Assembly (NCBI GenBank): GCA_023055355.1
Contig: JALJCS010000022.1
Location: 6,433,001 to 6,497,000 of the forward strand
Length of the DNA stretch: 64,000 bases
Source of the DNA: Agelaius tricolor
Lineage: Eukaryota; Chordata; Aves; Passeriformes; Icteridae
Reading direction: 5' to 3'
Notes under the pieces: generated by a model
What the model saw: only the letters and a program-made list of their open reading frames with translations
What the model was told of the DNA's origin: nothing
Databases searched by the model: none
Translations under genes and position numbers: made by a program
Shown here: one piece after another, positions 11,801-23,800 of the stretch
Position numbering within the stretch: the stretch's first letter is position 1
How the letters are laid out: each line of letters starts with the position of its first letter

Positions 11801-14800
11801 GGCCAGTGAGGCATTTCCTGACTTCAGCCCAGAGCTGACAGCACTTGGAAGGAGGCAGCACCAGACTAAAGTGAAGCTTTTGTGATTTATTTGGAGACTG
11901 CTGGTCTCTCTCTGTGAATGCTGTCCAAATAGCTTTGGAATTCGTTGGCCAATTCCAGCCAAACTCGGTGGTAATCTCAAGCTAAATTTCACATGAATTT
12001 CTTTCATATCAGTCAGCAGCTGGTTACAGGAGACTTAGTGCTGTTCCTGAAGAAAGACAGCAGGCAAAGTCCAGGTCTCCTTGTACTTCAGAAAATCCTT
12101 ATTGGAGTAATGCCTCAAACACATTTCCACTGTGTCAAACCCCAGTGAAGCTCCAAATGTAAATTAATAAGCAATTTAATGAGCTCTTTATTAACTTTTT
12201 CTAATCCTCAGGGCTCACATGGGCACAGTGTAATGAGTTCATCAAGATTTAGTCACTACACTGACTATGCACAGTGTGTTTTTCCTCATGCAAAGCACTA
12301 TTCAGTGAAACATCTCACAGACATCTGGTCAGAAAAAGGCAAATTTGGACTTGCTGTGAACACATGGTCACTGAGTATGATTGGAAATGGTGGAGTGCAG
12401 AGGAGGAAGAAGTTCAAAGCAAAGAGACCTGGCAAGTACAGAATGAAAAAGTTTCTGTGAAAATCAGAGGGTAGATGGAAAAACAGTGCATTTGGGCATG
12501 ATGAAATGCTTTTCTAGAACAAGCAAATCAGGAACCAGGTGCTAGGGCAAAGGATGCATGTTCAGAAAGCAAATGAGGTGTGTTTGTATCAATGCAGACA
12601 AAGAAGATGAATCCTCCAAGGAAGGAGTGACACCTGTGGGTTGGTTCCCCTGAATTGCTCTGGACAGCAATAAAAGCAGCCCTTAAAAGCAATTACAGGA
12701 AATTATCTATGGCACAACTCCTTGGGCAAATTAAAAGACAGCTGGAAATGTTCACTCTGCTCTAGTGGTTTTATTATCACCAGGTCTGTGGCACGTGTGG
12801 GAAGAAGGGCAGGGCAGGGGCTGAGCAGGGGCAGCACTGGGGCTGTGGATGGAGGAGAGGCTGAGCCTGAGTCAGCAATGTGTGCTGCCAGCCCAGAAAG
12901 CCACCCTGGGGCTGGGCTGCATGAAAGGAGGGAGGAGCAGCGGCTCAGGGGAGGTGATTGTGGCTCTCCAGTCCATTGTTTGAGACCCCCCTGGGGCACT
13001 GCAGCCGTGTCTGGGGGCACAGCATGAGGAGGATGTGGGCCTGTCAGAATGAGTTCAGAGAGAGCAGCTGGGATCCTCAGAGGGTTGGAGAACTCTGCTT
13101 TGGAGAACAGGCTGGGCAGAGAATGTGTTTTAGGGAGAGATGCCTCTGCTGGAATGAAGATACAAATGAGACCATATGATGGCAACATACAGATTTTATT
13201 TAACATGGATTTTATTGACAAGAAATGCGAGAGAGAGAGAAATAGGAAAGAGGTCTCAGAGAGAGAGAAAAAAAGCAGAAGAGAATCTGTTGGAACAAGA
13301 TGATCTCTGAGGTCCTTCCCAAACTAAACCATTCTGTGATGCTAGAGGATATGTAGATGTGTATTTTAACTTGATATTAAAAGACTATAACTTGATATAC
13401 TACTACTACTACTACTACTAATAATAATAATAATAATTTAACTTGGTATAATAATAATATTTTGCTACTACTATTTTATCTTCATCATCATCATCTTATT
13501 ATTATCATCCCTATTGTTCTTCTCCTTCTTCCTAGTATTTACTTCTATTTCTTCTTCTACATCAACTTATTCTTGTCCTTATTCCTTTTCTTATTCCTTC
13601 TTATTCTCTTTCTTATTGTTTGTTTTCTTTTTCTTGTTTAAATTCTTATTCCTTTTCCTATTCTTTTTCTTATTATTTTTTTTCTTATTATCATTCTTAT
13701 TCCTTTTTCTATTTGTATTCTTTTTCTCATTCTTATTTCTTTTTTTTCCTTTTTCTTATACTTAATCCTTTTATTATTCCTATTCTTGTTCTTATTATTT
13801 TTTTCTTATTCTCATTGTTATTGTTATTATTTTTACTCTTTTTTTTCTCGTTCTTATTCTTATGCTTAATTATTTTCTAATTTACTACTACTACTTCTTA
13901 ATCTTCTTCATATTATGAATATGAAGAATAATGAGGTTGGAAGAGACCTCTAAGATCATCGAGTCCAACCTTTGCCCTAACACCTCAACTAGACTTTAGC
14001 ACCAAGTGCCCTTATTATTAGTCCTACTCCTATTCTTTTTGTGGGTTTTTTGTTGTGTTTTGGTGGTGTTTTTTTGTTTTGTTTTTGTTGGTTTCTTTTT
14101 TACTAATGCTACTATTTTGAAAACCCAACTTCTGTCTCTTTTGGATGAATTGTGTTTGGCAAAGTCATGCAGTGTGCAATGGAGTCATGCACAGTGTGCA
14201 AAACACCTGTCTGTGCTCATTCCTCATGGATAAAATCCCAAAGGATCAGCATGTAATCCTTTCAGGATGAGAGAAAATCTCCTTGGATTCCACCAGGGGA
14301 GGTCCCGATGAAATATTCGAAACAACTTTTCCCTGACAGAGTAGTCAGGCATTGGTTGCAAGGAGTTCCTCAGGGAGGAGGTGGAGTCTCTGTCTTTGGG
14401 AGTGTTCCAGCATCATCTGGCTGTGGCACTTGGGGACATGGTTTCAGGGTGATGGTGGGACTGGATGACATTCAAGGTCTCTCCCCACCCTGATGAGTCT
14501 GTGGCCTTCACCACTGAGTCACACAGCACCAGTGTCCCCCATGGGGGCTGGTTTGGGGCTGGCCACATGGGTGATATTTGTCTTGGGGAGACCAGCTTGG
14601 GATGCTCCACAGCAGCTGGGGATTGCTGGGGCTGCAGGGCCGTGTCTGGGCAAAGGCAGCTGTCCCAGGACATGGAGGGGCATGCTGAGGGCCAGCTGCC
14701 CCTGCAGGGCCCGGGCTGGTGCTGCCAGCCAGCCCTAATCCTGGGGCCGTGGGGCCAGGCAGGGGAACAGCGCCCGCAGCAGCTGGTACAGGCAGGAGTG

Positions 14801-17800
14801 ACGTCTCTTGGGTGCCTTTTGGCCAATGGACTCTTCCCAATCAGACACTTCTTGGTAGCTGCTGACCTCTCCGTGAGCCAACCCGTGCTCGCTGTGCTCT
14901 TCCCAGTCAGAGAGATTCTGGGAGATACCAACTAGTCCTTGGGAAAGGCCTTGCTCCTTGCCTTCTTCCCAGTCTGAAATTTCATGGTCACTACTGACAT
15001 CCCCATGGGACAGTGCATCTTCCTCGATGCATTCATCCCAGTCAGAGAGCTCGTGGTGGCTTTGGGCTTCTTCTAAGGAGAGCTTCTGCTCAGTGCCTTG
15101 CTCTGTGCCTTCTTCCCAGTCTGAAATTTCTTGGTAGTTTTCAACATCGCCATGGGACGGCTCTTCCTCGACGTATTCATCCCAGTCAGAGAGCTCGTGA
15201 TGGCTTTCAGCTTTTTGTAAGGACAGGTCCTGCTCCGTGCCTTCTTCCCAGTCTGAAATGTCTTGGTAGTTTTCAACATCCCCATGGGACAGCTCTTCCT
15301 CGATGTATTCATCCCAATCAGAGAGCTCATGCTGGCTTTGGGCTTCTTTTAAGGACAGGTCCTGCTCCATGGCTTCTTCCCAGTCTGAAATGTCTTGGTA
15401 GTTTTCAACATCCCCATGGGACAGCTCTTCCCCAGTGCATTCATCCCAGTCAGAGAGCTCGTGCTGGCTTTGGGCTTCTTCTAAAGAGAGCTCCTGCTCA
15501 CTGCTGGTTTCCTGTTGGGACCCTTCCTGGTACCTACCTGCTTCTTCCAGAGACAGTTCCTGCTCAATTCTGGCTTCCCCCTGGGACTCTTCCTGATTGC
15601 TAGCAGTTTCTTCAAGGGACAGCTCCTGCCCAGTGCTGGCTTCCCCTTGGGACCCTTCCTGGTAGATTCTGGATTCTGCTTGGGACAGCTCTTGCTCACT
15701 GTAGTCTTTCTCTTGGAACTCATCCTGGAACCTACCAATTTCTTCTAGGGACAGCTCCTGCTCAAAGCTGGCTTCCCCTTGGGACCCTTCCTGGTAGCTA
15801 CTGATTTCTGCTGGGGACAGCTCCTGCTCAGTGCTGGCTCCCCCCTGGGAGACATCCTGGTACCCACCAGCTCCTTCCAGGGACAGCTCCTGCTCAGGGC
15901 AGGCTTCCTCTTGGGACCTTTCCTGGTAGATTCTGGATTCTACTTGGGCCAGCTCTTGCTCACTGTAGTCTTCCTCTTGGGACCCTTCCTGGAACCTACC
16001 AGCTTCATCTAGGGCCAGCTCCAGCTCAGGGCAGGCCTCCTCTTGGGACCTTTCCTGGTACCTACCAGCTTCATCTAGGGCCAGCTCCTGCTCAAAGCTG
16101 GCTTCCTCTTGGGACTCTTCTTGGTGGCTACCTGCTTCTTCCAGAGACAGTTCCTGCTCAGTGCTGGCTCCCCCCTGGGAGACATCCTGGTACCTACTGG
16201 CTTCTTCTAGGGACAGCTCCTGCTCAGGGCAGGCTTCCTCTTGGGACCCTTCCTGATGGCTACCGTCTTCATCTAGGGACAGCTCCTTCTCATTTGAGGC
16301 TTCTCCTTGGGACCCCTCTTGATATTTGTTGATTTCTCCTTGGGACAGCTCTGTGTTTTCATCTTCACCCTGAGAATGCTCAAGCTCCCCAGCCAAGGCC
16401 CCCTCCTCAGGCTCCTGCTCTGCCAGGGCTGATCCCTTGTCTGCCTCTACCTGCTCCTCACTGGAGGCTCCCAGTGGGCTGAGCAAGGGGCTGGGGGTGC
16501 AGCAGGGGGTGTGTGGGGCAGAGATTGGGCTCTCTTCCTCTCTTCCTCCTGCAATTCCTGCTTCTAGTTCAGCATCCAAGCTTTGCTCCAGGTCCCTCTG
16601 TTCCTCTGGCTGCCAGCCAGATTCCTGGATCATGAGCACAGCATTGTCCACGATCTCACGGCTGATGCGCTTCGCTAAATCCAGCACAGCCTGGCTGCAC
16701 TCTGGGGAGCTGCATGGGTTCTCTGCTGCTGCTGCTGGTGGCACCTCCTCCCTGAGGGCAGGAGAACCTGGTGCCTTTTCCACCTTGGGGGGCTCTTCCT
16801 CCTCAGCACCTCCTGCCAGAGCAGCTGCCAGCTCATCCTCCGTGGGACTCCCCAGGGCAGAAGAGGCTCTGGGCAGCTCAGGGGCTGCCTCTCCTGCCAC
16901 CTCGGTGCCCATACTGCTGGGAGAGGTGGGGCCCTCCTGGGCACAAGTCTGGGCATCCTCATCCCATATCCTGTAATCGATGCCTTCTGCCCCATGGGAC
17001 AGCCCCTGGCTGCTGACATTTCCTTCCTGTTGGGGCAGCTTTTGGTCGCTCCCATCTTCTTCCCATTGGGGCAGCTCCTGGACATTGTACTCTTTTCCTT
17101 GTGATAGGTCCTTGTCCCTGTTGTCTCCCACCTGGGACAACTCTGGGTCTCTCTTGTCTCCTTCCCATTGGAATGGGTGGCCTTGCACTTCTTCCAAAGG
17201 AGATGGTTCCTGGTGTGCCTCCCCTTCCTGCTGGGACAGCTCTTGGTGTGTCTCATTCTCTGTGTCCAACTGGTACAACTCCTGGACTGTCACACTTTCT
17301 CCCCACAGCCCTTGCTGTGGGCCATCTCCCCACTGGACTTTCACAGTTGCACCTCTCCCACACTCACACCTCTGATACAAGTCTTGGTGCCTCACAGCTC
17401 TCCGTGGGGACACTTCCTGGACCATCACATCTTCCTGTAGTTGGTAATACTCTTGGAGTGTCATTTCTTCCCAGAGGCAGAGCTCCCGTCTGGTAACGTC
17501 TCTCCATGGGGAAAGCTCTTGCTCCGAGTCATATTCCCAGTCTTTGTCCATGTGGGCAAAGGCCCCCTCCTCCTCAGTGTCCTACAGGGGCAGGCCTGAG
17601 CTGCCCCCTGCCCCCAGCCACTGCCCCCTGAGGGCTGGTTTTCCATCCATCCAGCCAGGCAAGGGGCTGGGGGCTGGGAGTTGGGCTTCACCTCCTCCTC
17701 CTCCTCATCTGGCGTGGTCGGGGCACAGGGATCCCGGGAGCCGCTTCGTCCTGAGAGAGCAGCTCTCACAGGAATGGGATCCCCAGGGCTCTGTGCCCCT

Positions 17801-20800
17801 TAGATACCCCTGACACGGCCCTCTGCTGTGTCACAAGGGCCACCACAGTGTCCCACATCACTGACACAACACACCTGTGTCACAAAGGGCCACACCCGGC
17901 ACCTCTTCAGCAGCTGAATGACCATAATGTTCAGATGGAAAAACAGAAGCTGTAGAGACGTTTGTAGAAGATGGAAATAAAATTCAAATATCCAAGAGTT
18001 CTGGTTACTGCACCAGTTGCAGAAACACTCTGCTGTAGAGACCATTCTGAGTTGGAGAGGAGGGACATAAGGGTGAATAGATGGGACCAGTGGGTAGGAA
18101 GATGAGAAGAATGACAGGATTAGACATCCCCATGGATCTGTTGTGTGGCAACAAGCAGAAATAGGCTACACTTCCCATTACCAGACTGTAGCCATGATAT
18201 TTTCTGAAAAATCCTTTCCTTAGGAATTTTTCTCCTGAGAAGCTGAGAGGCCTCAGGAACAAAATGTAACCAATGGTTATCTGCTGCTGTGGAATGCAAC
18301 AGGTGCATCTGGGATTGGTCTCATGTGGTTGTTTCTAATTAATGGCCAATCACAGTCAGCTGGCTTGGACTCTGTCTGAGACACAAGCCTTTGTTATATT
18401 TTTTTTTCTATTCTTAGCTAGCCTTCTGATGAAATCCCTTCTTCTATTCTTTTAGCATAGTTTTAATATAATATATATCATAAAATAATAAATCAAGCCT
18501 TCTGAAACATGGAGTCAGATCCTCGTCTCTTCCCTCATCCTAAGACCCCAGTGAACACTGTCACACCAGAGGGTAAAAATTTGCAACCCAAATCATAAAT
18601 TCAGTAGCAGGGGAAGAATTTTGATTTCTTCTTTTCTGTCTCCCTGCTTTCTAGAGGTGGGAGCACAGAGACAGGTCAGGCTCTGAAGTACATTCTCCAC
18701 AAGGGTTTCCCTGGTGGCAGAAACTCAAGTGTCCCTGAAGTCCTGATCATCATTTCAGATGGAAAGTCCCAGGGCAGCACTGCAATGCCTGCAATGCAGG
18801 TGAAGGAGAGACACATCACAGTTTTTGCTGTGGGAATCAAGTTTCCAAGGTAGGAAACTTTCCAGAGTGGGAAGCAGACACCCAGCTAGCCAAATGGCTG
18901 GTCCTGGTAAGTGAGGGGTCATCTCAGGCTAGATAAAAGTTTTGAAAAGAGAAAAGGTGTCTTAGTTTTTGCCAGAGCAGGGTTGATTTTTTTTTCTGTA
19001 GCTGTGGGTGTATCTGGGAGATAATCCATACCACTTTATCATTGCCAGGGGTAGGGGAAAGGGACTTTCTCCCTTCTGAGAGGAAGGGCACCAAGGAGGG
19101 GAGAAAGTGTCATGGACAAATAGTCAGTGTTGAGACAAACTTTCCAAGTAAATTGATTTTGTCTTATATCTTTTGTTATTCATATTTTTATTGCTGCTGT
19201 TACTGCTTGATTTCTCATTTCATTTCTGTTCTCAGTTAATTGTTCTTATCTCAGGGCATGAAATATTTTTGCCTTTCATGTTTCCAGCTGGAGATGAGAG
19301 GGGAAGGAAGGGAAGCCTGGTTTCAGTGAGAACACTAAATTGGGGAATACCATTCTTAAACCATGACAAAAAAGAATTTTCAGGGTAATACAGGCACGGG
19401 GGGAAACACTGACTTGGTGGCTGATGTAGAAGGAGCACCAGAGCTGATGAAGAAAACTTTTCCACTTGGTAGAGCTGTGCTGCTGCCTGAGACTAAACAC
19501 GCCAGGATCTTGGAAACTGAGGAGTGTCATGGTTTTGCATCAACTCTCTGTTTGCTGCACAGGGTTGGTTTTGACTCTTAATTCTTTGCTGGGGAGGCTG
19601 AGCAGCTGACCTGTGCCTTGCTTGGCAGGTGGGAGGAGCTGCAGGTGCTGGCCAGCGAGCCCCCTGAGCGGCACCTGCTCTTTGCTGGAGATGCTGAGGA
19701 CGCTGCCAACGGCCTGTACAGCACCCTGAGTGACCCTGTCTGCACTGCCACCGCTCCAGGTGACCCTGCTGGCCACACCTCTGTGCCCAGGCCTTTGGCT
19801 TGGACATGGCACTGAGTGAGGAAGATAAGGCAGTGTCAGGAGGCATGCAGGGGAATTAGCGGGTGTTGCACTTTGAGGTGATCTGCTTCTGGTGCCCAAA
19901 CAGGATGGCATGCTCTCCAAATACCTCCAAGCTGCAGAATCCTAAATCTTTCTGCATCCTCATTCACCTCTGAAAATGGGAATTTTGGCTTTTGCTCATG
20001 TGACAGGGGATAGAGGGATAAAGGCAGTTGTGTTAAATTTTCTAATGGACTTGGCTGTGTATCAAGGGGAGGCACCTGAGGCTTGCAGGAGTTAGAAAGG
20101 ATAGAACTAGAGTGGTCCAGAGGTAGCAGAAAATCAAACATATGAATGATAAAGGCACAGAGGGGGCTGAAAAGCTGTCACTGAACCATGAACTCAGCAG
20201 TGTGAGATTTATAGCAAAGCAAAGGAGGTTGAATATTTAGGTTCCCAGAAAGTAGAATAGGCTGGTGATATTTTCTACAGGAAATCTCTCCTCTGCGGTC
20301 TCACAGAAGCTCTTGGAAGCTCTGCCCAGTCTGCTGTTGTCAGGTAGTTGAAAACAGCTGTCTGCTCTTACAGCCTTTGTATTTTCAGGCAGTTGAGGCT
20401 AGTTTGCCTTTTACTTTGCTGCAGGCTGCAAAGTTGAGTCCCACCCTTGTGAGCGCAGGACCCTGGAGACTGTGAAAGAGCTGGCTGGCAGCTATGTGTG
20501 TTGGAAAGGCTCAAAGCAGCCCAATGCAGTGCAGGCTTCTCTGTGCCCCTTCACCAGGTAAGCTGGGCACCCACTGCTCTAAAATGATGGGCTGGGAGAT
20601 AAATACAGTAATGAGGCTTTTATCTGACCTTGACTCTTTACTGAGATGAAGATCCCTTGGAAGACTGATGCAAACAGTCTCTAGTTCTAGGAAGAGTTTC
20701 TGCTTTGATCACTGACTGAGAAGCAAGCAAACAAAATATTTTTTTGAGTCTTAAAAATACATCCATAATTTTGAAATGTAAAGATTACTGTTGAATTTTA

Positions 20801-23800
20801 AAAAAGGGTAGATTCAATGAAATTACGCTTTTCCTTTTGCCATCTCATTTGGAATGGTCTATTTTTTTTAAATACTTGTTTTGAAAACCTGTGTTTTCAA
20901 AGGAAAATTGTTCCATTGAAAACACAGTGAGGTCCACCTTGAAGGCACCTTGTTAATATTTATTAATGGCAGATCTTATTCTTCCTGTTACAGGTGGAAG
21001 AGAGTCTTGATAAAACACCCATCCAGGTGCTTCCGAACTGTATGTCCAGGTGGGATTTTGCTCTTCCAAAGCTTTAATTTATGAAGCAGGAAAGGTAATA
21101 ACTAAAGAACAAAAAGACAAGGGTTTGCTTTCACTTCTCAAAAATTTTGTTCTGAGTGAGAGACTGTGATCAGTAGATATTTAATCCATTTTTTGTTTCT
21201 CAAGGGTATCTATGACCAGAGTTCTTTTGGATTAAAATGTCTCCCAGTAGTTTCTCCTCCACTTGAGGAGCCAGTGAATCCTCATTTGTTCATGTCCTGG
21301 GGGCAGAGCCTTGCACTGCTTCCCAGTGCCTGCAGGGAGTCACTGTTCTCCAGCCAGGGGAGCATGCAGTGATGCCTCCAGTCATACACTAGGTACCACA
21401 AGCACATCAGGTTAGTGGGTAGCCTGATGATCACCAGCCTCTTTTTGTGGCTGTTGAAGTAGCTGTGCTCCTTCAGTCCTTTTTGCAAGTTCAGGTGACA
21501 GCAGCTTCATTTTCTTTATCAGTACAGCACTGTCCAGGCCAGACCCTGACCCCTTCATTGCTGCTGAAAATCTGTCAGGGCTGCAGGACCTTTAGCAATT
21601 CTCTGTTTATATGAATATGGTGCCACTGCCATTGTTCCACATCAAATGAAGTCAGAGTCTGGTTTGCTTTCTTGTCACAGTCTGCTGGAGAGCCATCCCA
21701 AATGGAAATTGCCATGGAGGTGAGGTGGCCCTGTGTTAGTTCAAACTCTGTAGCAAAAGGGGCAGAGCTGTGACCCTTTTTCCACTAACTGTGCTGCTCA
21801 TGCTGGCAGAGGATGGGGAGGGGCAGGCTCCCTACTGATGACCTGTCCTTCTCTTCCCTGTCCTGTTCAGACCCCTGTGACTCCCAGCCATGCCAGAATG
21901 GTGGCACATGTGTCCCAGAGGGACTGGACAGGTACCACTGCCTCTGCCTGCTGGGCTATGGAGGAGACATCCACTGTGGTAGGTGTGAGTCTCCTTCCCT
22001 CTCAGCTGGGTCCTGCCTTTGTGATGTCGTTTGTGCCACCCTGAGGACAGCTGGGGTGGGGCCACAATGCTTGGGCTTTTCTCCAAAAGGCAGGCTGAGT
22101 TTACTCTCCTGCTGATCATGACTGTGTCAGGCCCAGTGGCTGGGTGCTGCTGTTCAGACACTGTGTGGGTATGAAGAGCACCAATATTGACCAATATCTC
22201 CCCCTGGCATGGCTGCCTTTGGGCCTAAATGCAGGTGCCATGGGATCAGGAGAGCAAAGTCACTGGGAGAGACATGGATGTGTCTGGTGGTCCCCTCCCC
22301 ACATACACGGGTGCAGCAGGAGCTCCTGGTTTTGGGGGTTCAATGTAAAAAAGCCAAAAGCTCCTGATCATTAGAAAACATCTTGTACTTACTTTCCTCA
22401 GAACCAATGTTCCAGCTTCAGAGTGTCTCAGGGTGTCAGAGGTGAGAGTCTGGTGCTTGGACTCTCTCCTTTCTCCAGAATATGATTGTGTTATTCAGAG
22501 TTCTCTGCCCACAGCACTAAGAGTGGAGCTGTAATTTCTGATTTGAAGTTTGCCATGCAAAAGTTCATGAATTCCCATAGATATTTCCTGTCTCTAAAGG
22601 TTTATATGGCATCTAACCAAGACAAAGCCTGCTCCTGGCTCATTTGTCCTCCAGCTCATGATATGAATGGCCAAATGTTTGGGTTGCTGGACACAATGTC
22701 CCCTTTCCACAAGGCTTCCAGCAGGCCTCTCTCTGCTGGGGTTGCCCTGCAGATGACCAATTGCCTTCTCCCTTTCCAGCAGCAAAGCTGAGCCTGGAGT
22801 GTGGTGTGGATCTCCTTTTCCTGATGGACAGCTCAGCAGGGGTCACACTGGAAGGGTTCCTGCGCTTCAAGGCCTTCCTCAAGAGATTCCTCCAGGCCAT
22901 GGTGGGCCAGGACTCCCCAGTGAGCATGGGGGTGGCCCAGTATGGTGACAATGTCAAGGTACCCATTGAACTGGGCCAGCACAAGGACACACTCAGTCTC
23001 ATGAGGAGTATTGATGCCTTGAATTTCAGTGGAGGGAGAACTCTGACAGGCAGAGCCCTGCAGTACATTGCAGAGCACGGTTTTAGGAGTAGCCCAGTCT
23101 TTGCAGATGTGCAGGATGATCTCCCACGTGTGGTTGTCCTGCTCAGTGACTCCAAGTCCCAGGATTCGGTGGCAGAAGCCGCTGAGTATGTGAAGGACCA
23201 AAATATCTTCTTGATTGGCATAGGCAGCAGCTTCATGAGAGCAGAGCTGACCGTGGTGACTGGCAGTCCACAGCAGACCATTGTCTACTCAGACCCTCAG
23301 GACCTCTTCAACAGGATGCCAGAGCTGCAGAGAAAAATCTGCAGCGTGGGCGATCCTGAAGGTAAGACTGTGGTGTGGGCAAGGGGGGACAAGTTTGCCA
23401 AACCATGCAGAGGTGTCCTGCATTCCAGCAGGGAGGAGGGAAGGACAGAAGGACAAATGTCCTTGTTTTTGTTTGTCAGTCACAGATCCAGGGACTAACC
23501 TTCCATGAGTGATTTTTGTGATGGACCTTGTGAAAGAGGCATAGATCACCCTTCACCATCAGTGATCAGCAGTGTTGAATTTTGCCCACGATTTCCTCTC
23601 ACTGTGTTTTTCAGTCAGAAAGGAGCAGATATGTGTTCTGACAGACACCATGTCTGTGCTCCTTTCCCCAGGCTGCCAGGCCCAGTCTCTTGATTTGGCA
23701 TTTGCTGTGGATGCCTCGTCTGGAGTTGGCCTGGAGAACTTTCTGCGTCTGAGGCACTTTGTCAGGAGCAGCTGCTTGCACTTCATCATCAACCGGGACG

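Noticed and set aside
13514..13880. Plus-strand frames encoding poly-Phe/Leu/Ser
   Set aside because: They are products of the pyrimidine-rich low-complexity tract.
15013..17496. Many plus-strand frames opposite the nested gene
   Set aside because: They are reverse-strand shadows of the repeat array; the minus frame is uninterrupted while these are short fragments.
22640..23281. 213-codon minus-strand frame
   Set aside because: It lies opposite the VWA2 exon for the second VWA domain and has no features of its own.
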